Source: Branchipolynoe longqiensis
Taxonomy: Eukaryota > Annelida > Polychaeta > Phyllodocida > Polynoidae
Reading direction: 5' to 3'
DNA length: 64,000 nt
Assembly: GCA_030323885.1 (NCBI GenBank)
Contig: CM059193.1
Span: forward strand, 55,766,749-55,830,748
The translations under genes were made by a program, and so were the position numbers. Under the pieces are notes generated by a model. It saw only the letters and a program-made list of their open reading frames with translations. It was not told the origin of the DNA and made no database searches. This document shows positions 11,229-23,100 of the stretch, piece after piece. Position 1 is the first letter of the stretch. Every line of letters starts with the position of its first letter.

Positions 11229-13481
11229 AGAGTTAGATGAAGAAAGTTTGTGTCTGTGCACATTTAACACTCCGTGGGGCCAGTACAGGTACACCTGCCT
11301 GCCTTTTGGCATCAAAACAGCCAGTGACATTTTATTCAGGAAATGCACCATGTCATGGGTGACCTACCTGGTATCGGAATAATGACGGACGACATTTTGG
11401 TATATGGGTCAACAGTGGAGGAGCACAACGAGAGGCTCAAGGCCGTGTTGGACCAAGCTAGGTCAGTAAATCTCAAATTAAACAAGGCAAAATCTTTGTT
11501 ATGTAAAACTACAGTAAAGTATGTAGGTCATCAACTTACCCAACAAGGTGTCAAGCCTGATCCAGACAGAATACAAGCAATCGTAGACATGCCAGAGCCA
11601 CGCGACAAACAAGGCGTCCAATGGTTCCTGGGCATGGTTGGGTATGTGCACAAGTTCATACCTAACATGTCCGAGATTGCCAAACCACTGTGCACCCTCC
11701 GCGCTAAGGACGTGGTGTGACACTGGCAAAACGAACAGCAGTGTGCTTTCGATAAGTTGAGGGAAACGTTGAGAACTGCTCCTGTGTTGTCATATTACAA
11801 TGTAAACAAGCCTATTGTCATTCAGGTAGATGCATGTCAGTCAGGTCTAGGTGCTGTGTTGATGCAAGAAAACAAGCCAATCGCACTTGCATCTTGTGCG
11901 CTCAATTCAGCGCAGTGTGGTTACGCCCCGATAGAAAAGAAATGCTCGCCATATGTTTCGGATGCCAGAGATTTCATGACTAAATCTTTGGCAAGGAGGT
12001 TCAAATTCAAACGGACCACAAGCCGTTGGTGGCGATAATGCAAAAACCGATTCACAAACATTCGGCCAAAATGCAGAGAATGCGAATGCGTTTGCAAAAC
12101 TACAATATTCAACTGTGTCATGTGAAGGGTTCTCTGATGTTTTTTGCAGACACGTTGTCCAGAGCACACAGTGCCAGTGCAGGTCATGAGACTCTGTTCG
12201 ATAACACGTTCAGTGTTGCTGCAGTGGACATGCAATCGTCAAGTTTGTTAAATAAAATTGTCAGAGAGTATGAAAAAGATGTATCCATGTCCATGTTGAT
12301 CACACACATTGAGGATGGGTGGGACACTACACGCATACAGACACCGCCATGTCTCAGACAGTACATCCCACACAAAGACGGGTTAATGGTAGAAAACAAT
12401 CTAGTCATGAAAGACAATCGGGTGGTGGTCCCTCCGGGTCTCCGCGGTGAAATGATTGAGGCGTTATACAAAATGCACTTGGGCATAACAAAATCCAAGC
12501 AGCTGGCGCGAGACTGCATGTTCTGGCCTAACATAAACAAACAAATTGAGTCGTTGTGACACTTGCCAGAACAACTGGAAAAGTTTGCATAAAGAGCCGT
12601 TGATAAACCACCCGATAGCCTGTCAGCCGTATGATAAAGATGGGGCAGATTTGTTTGAATTAAACCACGAAAATTACCTGATAACCGTGGATTATTACAC
12701 GAAATATCCAGAGGTGATGTTGTTGAGGGATACGTTGTCTGTCACAGTCATTGAGGCGATGAAGGATAATTTTGCTAGGCACGGTATTCCTAGTCAGGTT
12801 ATTTCGCACAATGGTCCGCAATTTAAGAGCCATGAGTACAGGGAGTTTGCACAACATTATGGTTTTTAAGCCGTATATTCCAGTCCGCAATATCTGCGGA
12901 GCAACAGCCAGGTGGAGAGGTTTATGCAGACAGTGAAAGACATGTTAAAAAAATGTGCAAAAACAAAGACAGACTTTCAGTTAGCTTTGTTAGACTATCG
13001 AAACACTGCATTGCCTGTCTTGAATGCATCTCTGGCTCAGCTGCTCATGAGCAGAAGGCTGAGAGGCAGGTTGCCGATGGCGGAAGAAATCTTGATACCC
13101 AAAACACAAAATCCGAAGAAAGTACAGACAGCGAGAAGACAGCAAAGTCAGAAAGTTTTTCATGACAAGAAATGTGGTAAGCCACACAAGCCTATGAGAG
13201 TTGGGGACAGTGTAAAATACAAGAATAATGCAGGAGAGTGGAAAAGAGGAGTAATTTTGGGCCATACAGGTGTGTCAGGGAGAGAATATCATATTTTAAA
13301 TGGGTCAGGGAACATGTTGTACAGGAACAGGGTTCAAATTATAAGGGCACCCAAGGGGAGGCAGCCCGAGCTGGTCGAGCAGACGCAAAGTGTGTCAGCG
13401 TCGCAGCCAAATGTAAACAGTGCAGCTAATCTAAGTAGGTCAGGTCGGGTGATTAGGCCGGCGAGCAGGTTAGACCTGTAG
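11229..13481 (+). pseudogene. Ty3 copy 2 RT C-terminus, RNase H, integrase
   Basis: After the SINE: LPFGIKTASDILF, a frame change near 11340, MTDDILVYG (RT active-site DD), VKYVGHQLTQQGVKPDPD and WFLGMVGYVHKF. A stop at ~11720 is followed by RNase H (VLSYYNVNKPIVIQVDACQS, then a frame change near 11940) and HVKGSLMFFADTLSRAHS. Integrase: zinc-binding region near 12480-12580 with one shift, ITVDYYTKYPEV (Asp), VISHNGPQFKSHEY where the second catalytic Asp is His, a stop at 12869, and SNSQVERFMQTVKDML with intact Glu. The C-terminus SGRVIRPASRLDL ends at 13481. The rest, to 13789, is non-coding 3' leader. Confidence 0.88.
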
Positions 13482-13780
13482 TGAGTCAGTCACGTTGAAT
13501 ATATACACACAAACACATGTGCATGTTAGGCTTAAGTATTGTATTTTCAGCTGCATTTGGTGTGTGTGTTGTACTATAATGGACAATATATCATATGGAG
13601 GCTAAGCAGCCCGACAGTCAGAGGACTTCAGTGCCATAGTGCGCTCAGACATTCGCTAGAACCTGTGGTTTAGGCTAAGTACACATATATGTTTTGTATT
13701 ATTGTGCTATTCATTTTACTGGGTATGTATATAAAGTTGATGGTCATTTTAAAACATTTCATGTTTCAGAAATACTTTGA

Positions 13781-13789
13781 AAGGGGGGA
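13781..13789 (+). other. Polypurine tract of Ty3 copy 2
   Basis: AAGGGGGGA immediately precedes the 3' LTR. The same kind of tract precedes the 3' LTRs at 14498 and 60504. Confidence 0.8.
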
Positions 13790-13992
13790 TGTAATATATG
13801 CGTAATAGACATCTAGACACGTCTGTAATATATGCTAATGATATGCATAATGTTCCAGACAGTGAGTGAGACAAAGGAGTACGTAAATGAGATGACATCA
13901 TGGAAAGTTTAGCCTGTGGTTCAGTGAGCCCTGGATGGGAATAAACCATTCAGTATCCAGAAGTCAAAGTGTTCAGACATTGTACTTTTACA
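13790..13992 (+). repeat. 3' LTR of Ty3 copy 2
   Basis: 203 bp, ~95% identical to 8967-9169 by manual comparison, followed by the TACAG duplication. Confidence 0.93.
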
Positions 13993-14204
13993 TACAGGAA
14001 TTTCAGGAAGAGAATACCAAATTCTGAATGAGACAGGTAACATGTTGTATAGAATCAGAATATAAATCATAAGGGTACTGGAGGCTATTCAGCCCGAACC
14101 AGTCGAACAGGCACAGAACATGCCGACAAGTCAGAGAGATGTAAACAATGCAGCTAATCTAACTAGGTCAGGTTGAGTTATTAGGCCGGCGGACAGGCTA
14201 GACC
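13993..14204 (+). pseudogene. Ty3 copy 1 pol C-terminus
   Basis: Continues the copy 1 integrase tail after the nested copy: GISGREYQILNETGNMLYRI, then QPEPVEQAQ, VNNAANLTRSG and VIRPADRLDL, ending at 14204-14208. It parallels 13268-13481 of copy 2 but has stops (in the RIRI and SG-VIRP regions). The stretch 14209-14497 is the 3' leader and ends with a GAAGGGGGA polypurine tract. Confidence 0.85.
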
Positions 14205-14497
14205 TCTAGAGGTTAGACAGCTGCCAGCTGTAATGACACACTAAAACTATGTGCATGTTAGCATTAAGATTTATTTTCAGAAAATATGTTAATTGTTTAT
14301 TTCAAAGTTCACATTATGTCATAGGGAGGACATGAGTGAATGGGTACATGCGGACAATGGCTAAACATGGTCAAAGACTAAGACATCACGGCATTATGTC
14401 ACCATGGGTTATTTTCATATTGTGCTTTAACCTATAAACCCAATGTACATGTCACCATTTTTAAGTATATATGTTTATAAATACTTGTGAAGGGGGA

Positions 14498-14659
14498 TGT
14501 AATACATGCGTAAAAGACATCCAGGTACGAGTAGAGAACAAAGGAATATGTAAATGAGATGACATCTGAGGCACAGGGTGCCGGCGGTTTAGGTCCCTGG
14601 ACAGTGAATAAAGCATTCAGTATCCAGAAGTCAAAGTGTTCAGACGTTGTACTTTCACA
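14498..14659 (+). repeat. 3' LTR of Ty3 copy 1
   Basis: Begins TGTAATACATGCGTAA and ends TTTCACA. At 162 bp it is shorter than the copy 2 LTR through an internal deletion. The 3' flank is ordinary non-coding DNA. Confidence 0.85.
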
Positions 14660-15944
14660 CCAGACACACTCCCGCATCGCTGCAGCCTACATTGTGTCAT
14701 GAATAATGTAGGTATTAAATTTCCACTTGAATCAGCTCGTTCAGGTAAATGAGAAAATGAACTCTCCACCATTGAACATTGGTGCATATGCCACATCTAT
14801 AGAGGATTTCCACCACACACATACATATGCATTTATATATATGTAATAATTGTTACGTTATGATAGTGAATCAAGTAGTGTTATGATAATGAACAAGTAG
14901 TGCGACTATGAGTTGGGAGTAAACAAGACCCCAACTCGTTTTCTTTTTTTAAATGCTTATTAAGAGCTTATTACATGTGAAGTGGGCGAGACTATGCTCG
15001 AGCTGTGACCATTGCGGGCTTGGGTCGATCAACCCGCATTTGGAAATACGGGCTGCTCACCAGGACAGACCCGCATTGGCCATCAAATGAAGGGCCGGGT
15101 TTACTGCTGTAACTCGTTGCTAGGAGACGCAGGTTGCAACTTTCCTAGCAATGTAAGAAGGTCAAGCGCTCGGGCTCCGACCGATCAGATGTGTTTCTAC
15201 ACGCTCTGATGCTTTAGATGAGATTTAGGCTCTAATTGTCGGAATTCCAAACTGTTTTTAACTTAATGAAATGGGAAAGGGCATATTTATTCGTAATGAT
15301 CGTCATTAAAGAACTTAGATTGTACCAGTAGGAACATGAATAAAGTCGTGAGCTCAAAAGTGATTGGAACCTTCCTTGCACTCTTTACTATTCTGCAGTC
15401 CCTAAATATATTAACCGCTATGGTCAACTTGATATTGATATTCAATTATTATATATATGTAATTAAGGGCCTTCTGCCCAGTGAGCTGTAGGAAGCCGAT
15501 CACCCCTCTGGGAACATAGTAGCCACCTTCTTAATAAATGCTAGAATTACTGTAATCACATCCAACTATGTAGGCTCTTCATAAGTGACAGCGGCAACAT
15601 AACACAGAGGGGCTGCTTTGGTCTAGACTATCTAAAGTATTACGTAACAAGCTAAATGGCGGGGAGGACAGCCAGAGAGTTAAGGGAATAATTAATATAC
15701 ATCTATTAAATGCGGGAAGAGGGTCAATCCGTATCTCTATGGCACTCTGGCTTTCCGCCCTTAGCCCGGGTTCCATAGCATGAAGGCCATCAACCGGCGG
15801 CAGGCCCAGGAAATTCACATGGAAATTATTATAGAAAATAACACTTAGGCTCACCTAAGGCGGAGGGTGAAATGCTGAACGGTTAAACATGCGATAAAGG
15901 GATTATCACTATCCATATTTATATATATATTTAGAGATATGTAT
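14660..15944. other. Non-coding interval
   Basis: No coding region supported. An AATAAA at ~15338 followed by a CT-rich end near 15400, and a TGTAATAATTGTTACG start near 14842, might mark a degraded solo LTR of another family, but no duplicated target site could be found. Confidence 0.35.
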
Positions 15945-16740
15945 ATGGGTCACTCTCCTGAAACTGATCAGCATGGGATGGGATTTTAAAACATCAATAA
16001 AAAAACTTCCTACCTTCCTTATACTTTTCATATTCATGTTCAGATTTGATGAAAGAAATAAGGTAAATAAAATAAACTGTGTGCAACTTTGGTCCTTTTA
16101 GTTATGAAGTGTTTTTGTACTAAAAAACCCCACTTTACAGTCAGCCATTTGTAACATGACATATGGGACGTGGTTGAATCCTTATTAACATCTTGTATTG
16201 CATTGATATATCAAACAAAACAGTTCCCAAATCAAAAAGGAAGTATTTATTATCATGTATGCATGCTTAAATTTAAAGAAAAAAAGTTGATGTCTTCAGA
16301 AATAACAATACAAATTTCCGTCACATGTGTATCCGGTGGTGTTTGGATGCCACACAAATATTGTACACTAATTATTCAGTGAATAAAGCATGGCTGGGAA
16401 TTACTTTTTTTAATCAATATAAGCACTACATATTTCTGTATATTATGCCATGATTAATATGCTTCTAAGTATGAAATTATTTAATTCTTTGATTTTTATT
16501 AAGCAGACTGTGTGGTGTCCTAAACATATGTTACATCACAGCAACACATGTTGTACTGCCATAAGACATAGCTTAATCATGGACTACACCTTTATTTTTG
16601 ATCTCATCAATATATATGTTACATAGATATAAAGGGGAGATTTCCAGCTTTAATTTCCAACCAAAAAATGTTAAAAATTCAAATATTAGATTTTAACTCT
16701 CCATGTGACACTTCTGGTCAGTTTTCAGGAGAGTGACCCA

Positions 16741-16741
<1 letters not shown>
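15945..16741. mobile_element. TIR element (non-autonomous DNA transposon), ~0.8 kb
   Basis: ATGGGTCACTCTCCTGAAA at 15945 is matched in reverse complement at 16741 with one extra A. Together the ends form ~28-bp inverted repeats enclosing AT-rich non-coding sequence. The flanks are (TA)n tracts, so the target site cannot be resolved. Confidence 0.65.
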
Positions 16742-16775
<34 letters not shown>

Positions 16776-16776
<1 letters not shown>

Positions 16777-16970
16777 CCAGGCTTGAATCCCAACCGGGTC
16801 AAACCAATGACTTAAAGATGTATACTTGTCGCTTCCTAGCCTGGCACTCAGCATTAATAGGATAGGGTGAGTAGCAGTGGAATGAAGAAGACAAATCGTC
16901 TGCGATTGAAATTTCCCCTGCTTAATCAACTAATGTACCAAGAACAACAAAAAAAAGCACCGAAATTAAT
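16776..16970 (+). mobile_element. Hybrid SINE (A-type head and body, B-type tail)
   Basis: Starts with GGCTTGAATCCCAACC and GTCAAACCAATGACTT, the B-box region and body of SINE-A. It then switches at ~16866 to GTGGAATGAAGAAGAC and AAATTTCCCCTGCTTAATCA, the tail of SINE-B. A second hybrid lies at 49930-50160. Confidence 0.7.
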
Positions 16971-17045
16971 TCTGGCTTTGTCACTCTTATGCTTCTCTCT
17001 TTTTGTTTTGTTTTATTTAGATCAGACACAGCGCTGCTGTAAAAG

Positions 17046-17190
17046 ATGTCCGCCACAACCTCCCTAACCACTGCTGAATGTTGGACCCACCAGCACCACC
17101 TGGTGACATTACCCGAGCCTGCCTCATCTGGTCCCCTAACCACCGTGCTTGGGTACCTAGCCTGGCGCATGGTCATCGTGTTATCCGATG
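17046..17190 (+). CDS. Receptor exon 1 of visible set (ATD, tentative)
   Basis: Encodes a segment ending [14 protein letters not shown]. The donor is GATG|GTAAGC, and the phase leaves one base that completes Asp with the next exon. The frame is closed upstream by TAA at 17039-17041, so the acceptor must lie at ~17045 (AAAAG, after a pyrimidine-rich stretch), which is weak. Fit of phase and of the VLSDDAGW junction supports it. Confidence 0.5.
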
Positions 17191-20100
17191 GTAAGCTCTA
17201 GCGTATTGCGTTTTTTAAATATATTTTTCTTGAAGATTTAAACTGCCTATTATGGATAAGTCTGAATAGACTTGTTTTCATGATTAGACAGTTGGTCGAT
17301 AGAAATCCTGAGCCTACACGTTTACCGACCCAAGGGATTTTTAACCAGCCACACCACGTAGACATGGTATGATAGCAACTGGCCTTTGATGATGCTGTAA
17401 GTTATACACAGTCGTCCTAGCAACATCGGTTTTCTACTGCTCCAAGTCTTACGGTTATAAGGTATGAGACAATTTAGATGATCCAGTCCTCAGGGGCTTT
17501 CCCCAGTTTATTCGACTCAGGTCAGAATGAAAGTGGTATAATAGATGTAGGGCATAAGCTGTCAGATGTATGATAGATGTAGGGTACGACCTGCCAGGTG
17601 TACAATACATGTAGGACATAAGCTGTCAGATGTATGATAGATGTAAGGCATAAGCTTCAGATGTATGATGGATGTAGGGTATGACCTGTCAGATGTGCAA
17701 TAGATGTAGGGCATAAGCTTCAGATGTATGATAGATGTAGAGCAGAAGCTGTCAGATGTACAATAGATGTAGGACATGACCTGTCAGATGTGCAATAGAT
17801 GTAGGACATAAGCTGTCAGATGTACAAGTCCACAAAAATCATTGTCATAACACAAACAAACGATATAGTCATTGATCACCATCTTTCGTTGCTGCAGATG
17901 CTGGCTGGTTGTCATGGTTGGTTGCACATGATGCATCCGACAAGATGTCGCTGCACCTGCTGGATGACCACTTCTCAGTCACCTGGTTCTTTGACCAATA
18001 CACAGACCCGGCACAGCCCAGTCACCTGTTTCTTGTCCGCTGCTCCACCGTCTGCATCATTGACCTGCTGCGGGAGGTATGTGTGAGTGTATGTGCCATA
18101 GATGTAGGACATAAGCTGTCAGATGTACAATAGATGTAGGAGATAAGCTGCCAGATGTGCCATGGATGTAGGGCATAAGCTACCAGATGTAAATAGAAGT
18201 AGGGCATAAGTTGGCAGATGTACAATGGATGTAGGGCATAAGCTGCCAGATGTACAATAGATGTAGGGCATACCCTGCCAGATTTACAATAGATGTAGGA
18301 GATAAGCTGCCAGATTTACAATAGATGTAGGAGATAAGCGGCCAGATTTACAATAGATGTAGGAGATAAACTGCCAGATGTACAATAGATGTAGCACATA
18401 AGCAGCCAGATGTACAATAGATGTAGAGCATAAGCAGCCAGATGTAAAATAGAAGTAGGGCATAAGCTGCCAGATGTAAATAGAAGTAGGTCATAAGCTG
18501 CCAGATGTAAAATAGATGTAGGGCATAAGCTGTCAGATGTAAATAGAAGGTCATAAGCTGCCAGATGTACAATGGATGTAGGGCATAAGCTGCCAGATGT
18601 ACAATAGGTGTAGGGCATAAGCAGTCAGATGTACAATAGATGTACGGCATAAGCTGCCAGATGTAAATAGAAGGAGGTCTTAAGCTGCCAGATGTACAAT
18701 AGATGTTAGTTCTTGTTACTGCCGTCAGATGTAGGGTTGGTGGTGGGGAATTCCTCTGTAAGATCGTTTCCGCACAGCATGTAGTACATTGAGCTACTAT
18801 ATAATACATTAGTTCTTGTTACTGCCGTCAGAGGGTCGTGGGTTGGTAGTGGAAATCCTCTGTATGATATTTTCCGCAGAGCATGTAGCAAATTGAGCTG
18901 CTATGCAATACATTATATACAGTGGCGCCCCCCTGTAGAAACGCTAACCTGCTAGGTGGTGACAACAACCCGAACCCTAGGATAGGCTACGGACTGATTA
19001 GCTCAGTGTCGGGATAATGTGACTGAGTGGAATATCAGGTCATAGTGCCGGCGGCCTGATTTCCCAGTGGAGCAGCCCTATTAAGTCGCCATGAGTGTGC
19101 ACTGTCACAAGTCAGTGCTCGTCCTGATATGACCGTAGACGTTGCCAGGATGTAAAGCTCCAACAACAAACCATCTTTCTTATATTTTAAGCAAAAATTA
19201 TTTATGTCTTCAATAATCATTGCGCAAACTTTGTGTTCACTTCCAATGTTGACCCACAAACTCAGTTTCAGCCGAGCCAAGTCGGTACCTGTCCTGATTG
19301 GTATGACCTTAGATGTTGCCAGGACATAACTCTCCAATAACCAACAAACCAACCAGAAAATGTCAGAAACTCAAAACCATCTGACTATGCAACTTTAATC
19401 GATGAGTGCAACCAAAGGAGAACACTTTTCTGTTGTACAGGTCAATGCGCATGACAATTATTTCGATGAGCAGGGCATGCTCACCTACCACCACTTCTGG
19501 CTGGTGATGGCGGACACTGGGTCAAATTTCCGGTTTGTGGAGAACAACGCCGGAAACATCACAAACATCAGCGTTCTCAAGATATATGATGAAAATCCCG
19601 TAAGTAGTGTGACATCGCTTCATCTTTGGGGCGCTGAGAATTAACCAGGCCTATGTCTACTTTCAAGTTTCAGAAAAAGATGATATGTATACAAAAAACC
19701 CATATGAGCGTTGATAAGTTTGATGTCCCCAACCCACAGCTCAATACATAAACCCCCAAGACACCCATTCACTTTACGTATTGAGCTGTGGGTTGGGGAA
19801 ATAAAACTTATCAACTATGAGATAGGTTTTATATAGAAACACCTGAGGCCGTATGCATGAATTGGAGTTAGGGCTCTAACCGTGGCTAGGGTAGCTCCAC
19901 CCGGCTAAAGTTGGAAAATCTGCATGCATGAGCGGGTGTCGCAGTTTCAGCGCCCGGTCAGTTTCAGCGCCCGGTCAGTTTCATGCGCATGCGTCAAAAT
20001 CTAACATCATCGTCACTAACCTTATAAATTTAATATAATATTTTGGTAAAGATGTTTTCTACATGTGTACAAAGCGATTTGTTTCTAGGTGGTGTGGTTT

Positions 20101-23100
20101 TAGAGATATATCACTTTTCCTGTATTTTCTGTATGAAGATTGCTAGCGACCATTGACAATGCCTTGAATTTGATGGTACGCGCAGTCCAAAACCTTAGTT
20201 TTATTCAAAATTAATACAAATCAAGAACCCTAACCTTATAAATTTAATACAGTCTTTTTGGTAAAGATGTTTTCTATATGTGTACCAAGCGATTTGTTAA
20301 TATGTGGTGTAGTTTTAGAGATAATTCACTTTTGCTGTATTTTCTGTATGAAGATTGCTCATGACCATTAGCTGTGTTCACACATGCAATTTTAAATCTA
20401 ATTAGGCAAGCCGATTTATATGAAGCGATTTAGTGACGCATTCACACACACAAGATTTTAAAGTGTGTCGCGTCCACACATACTGCTCTTATGCCGTTTT
20501 AAGGCGGAAGTGGATATATGCGCATGCGCATATTCAGCATCAACAATGGCGGACTTCGTTGGCACAGGACTGTTCATGCTATTCACTGTTCGGAATAATA
20601 GGCGAACCATCGAGAGGCTAGCCCGGAGAAGATCGAATATTGCTAAAAATATTTGAACAGTCAAATCGGCGCACAGATGAATTCCTGCGGCTGCAGGCAA
20701 ACGAGCGTTCAGCCTTCCTCCTTCAACTGTTGACGTTGGTCACATTCCGTGATGGGCCACAGAGGCAAGTGTGGAGCAGGGAAAGGTAGGCACTCGTTGG
20801 CTTGCGATATTATCTAATGTTTCTTATGGCTATATATGCCTTGTGCAAACTTCACTTATGATTAACGCGCAATGTGTTCGTGCCTCTCGGCTAAGTATTT
20901 ACATGCTTTATATAAACCGCAATACATGTTGCGCAATACTGTGCCTGTATTGTTTTTTTTCTAAATTGGTTTAAGTAGAAACCTGTTCCCTTCACATTTC
21001 CAAATGCTTCCAGCAATCCAGACCAACTGTTGTTACTCTCTGGTCTCCTTACAAATGTATTTGTAATTCTCCAATTTTTATTTGGAGAACATTGTTTTCA
21101 GTTTCATGGTGGTATTCATTATAAATGCTAATCAGAAACATGCCCCATGGGTAAAGTGTCTCCTTTCATTTAAAAATAACCCCAGCTAACTCGTTCCCAT
21201 GATTACAGCAGAGCCCTTCAGTCGATTCAGCATGAGAGATGGGATAGTTACATACTATAATAACAATTGCTTATGCAGACTCATGCAAATTGTGAGTAAC
21301 AGATAGGTAATATTGTTTATTTCCTTTCCATTTTTCAGGTCCGGCCACTGGTGGGGGGAAATTGTCAATCAGACATTCGGCGACAGAGACTGGTTGGCAA
21401 ACTTTAGGATGCGAAGGGTGACTTTTCAGCATTTAGTCGCCGAACTTGCAGTGCATATCGGGCGGGCAGATACACATATGCGACGGTAAGGTGCTTATTT
21501 TTTTTATATATATTTTTTTTTATATGACATCTCTAGCACACTTGACTTATTACATAAAGTACTGTTAAAAATACAGTTTCTGTCATTCCTTATATTATTA
21601 TATGCGTGCCTCAATTGTGTGCTCACACAAAAGTGTGTACTTAGACTTACCCATTTCCATTAATCTGGAACGATATTTTATTATATCGGCACCTATGCCT
21701 ACCTACCACCCAGCTAAATTAAGCACAGGCACATTTACTAAAACATTACTGGTGAAATAATTATCTGTTCAGTTTTTTATGTTTTAATGAATTCATTTCT
21801 GTAATTAAACAGCTTGATTTCCTCTAAACTTTCCAGAAACTACATTCTCAGTACATAAGTATATTTCACTTAAAGTGCTCTTGTGCCTTTTTCCAGATGC
21901 ATATCGGTTGAAGTGCGCGTCGCTGTGACGCTTTGGTTGCTGGCGACGGGATCCGGCTATCGTGGCGTTGGGCACCTGTTCGGTATCGCGAAATCCACCT
22001 GTTGTGAAATTTTTCACGAAACATGCGCCATGATTGTCCATTTTCTAATGCCTAAATACATAAAAATGCCTACTGAAGCGCGCTGGCAGGAAATAATTGA
22101 CGGTTTCGAAACAAAATTTGGATTTCCAAACTGTGGTGGCGTTATTGATGGTACTCACATTCCCATAATTGCGCCGCAGCTACACCACACTGATTACCAC
22201 AACAGGAAAGGCTACTATTCTATCGTAGCACAAGTAGTTTGCGATCATGACTACCAAGTCATCAACATTGCTGCAGGTTGGCCGGGGAGGGTACACGACG
22301 CGTGCGTCTTGGCCAACTCATCATTGTACGCTAAAGGTGAGGCTGGTACCCTATTGCCAGATAGGCCCAAGGAATTAGGTAACTCAACTGTGCCGGTTGT
22401 CATGCTTGGTGATCCGGCATATCCGCTGGACGCCTAAGCCGCGAGCAGACGCTGTTTAACTATCGGTTATCGCGCGCTAGGATGACCATAGAGAACACTT
22501 TCGGGCGCTGTAAAGTGCGCTGGCGCATTCTGCAGCATCGCACTGATATAAAAACAGAGGATGTTACCACTGTGATCATGGCGTGTTTCACTCTAAGCAA
22601 TATTTGTGAAATGCACAAAGAAATCTTCAACGACGACTGGGATGAGGGCCCTAATGAGCAACCACAAAACCGGGCAAATGTTGTCGATGCAGAGGGAAAC
22701 GGTTCTGAAATCAGAGAGGCATACGTGGACTACTTCAGCTCTTAATATACGATAATTAAGTTGCGAATGGCTTTGAACATCAATTCAATATTTCACATTT
22801 TTGGCCTAACTCAGATTATGCACCAGCCGTTAACGCAATATACTTGCTACTTTTTTGCAGAAAGCTTCCTTACTTAGCAAAATATAAAACGCGTTTGCTG
22901 CCATTATAGTTAACCTTAATTGTTGTCATTCTGAATGTTAGTTATTCTAATGTAACTCTTAGTTCCACTATATGTTTGCTCTGCGGCCTAAGTTGGCGCA
23001 AGTAATACGTATCAAGTAATACGCTTCATCAAAAATATACAAGCGGCAATAGGCCGCTATAGTTAACTGTAAACCAGATATAACAACACATTAAAGTAGT

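Larger units (their letters stand above)
8967..13992 (+). mobile_element. Ty3/gypsy LTR retrotransposon, copy 2 (structurally complete, 5026 bp)
   Basis: Two 203-bp LTRs (8967-9169 and 13790-13992), each beginning TGTAATATATGCG and ending TTTTACA, enclose a primer-binding-type sequence, gag-pol and a polypurine tract. The target duplication TACAG is exact at 8962-8966 and 13993-13997. The LTRs differ at about nine positions by eye, so insertion was not very recent. A SINE (10812-11220) breaks RT, and pol carries further frame changes and stops, so it is not autonomous. The target was the integrase C-terminus of an older copy of the same family. Confidence 0.95.
1470..14659 (+). mobile_element. 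Ty3/gypsy LTR retrotransposon, copy 1 (old, 5'-truncated host of nested insertions)
   Basis: Collinear pol segments 1494-2168, 7391-8966 and 13993-14204, followed by a 3' LTR at 14498-14659, belong to one element interrupted by a Harbinger transposon (2169-7390) and a second copy of the same Ty3 family (8967-13992). The segments rejoin exactly at the duplicated target sites TAA and TACAG. The 5' LTR, gag and protease are missing: the element starts inside the protease-RT linker next to a LINE fragment. RT also lacks the stretch around the LPFG motif. Coding parts carry stops and frameshifts. A mag-like lineage is suggested by general resemblance only. Confidence 0.85.

Noticed and set aside
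13749..13949. Minus-strand small open frames in the LTRs (also at 8857-9126 and 59248-59454)
   Set aside because: They recur because the LTRs are repeats; no domain and wrong strand for the element.
16867..17067. Small open frame with a hydrophobic stretch as a possible receptor signal peptide
   Set aside because: Begins inside a SINE tail, and its frame does not join the following receptor exon.
17540..18710. Possible CRISPR-like array
   Set aside because: Units are contiguous degenerate tandem repeats without unique spacers, in a metazoan intron.
17562..18809. Minus-strand repetitive open frames ([10 protein letters not shown] type)
   Set aside because: Reading of the 37-bp minisatellite complement.
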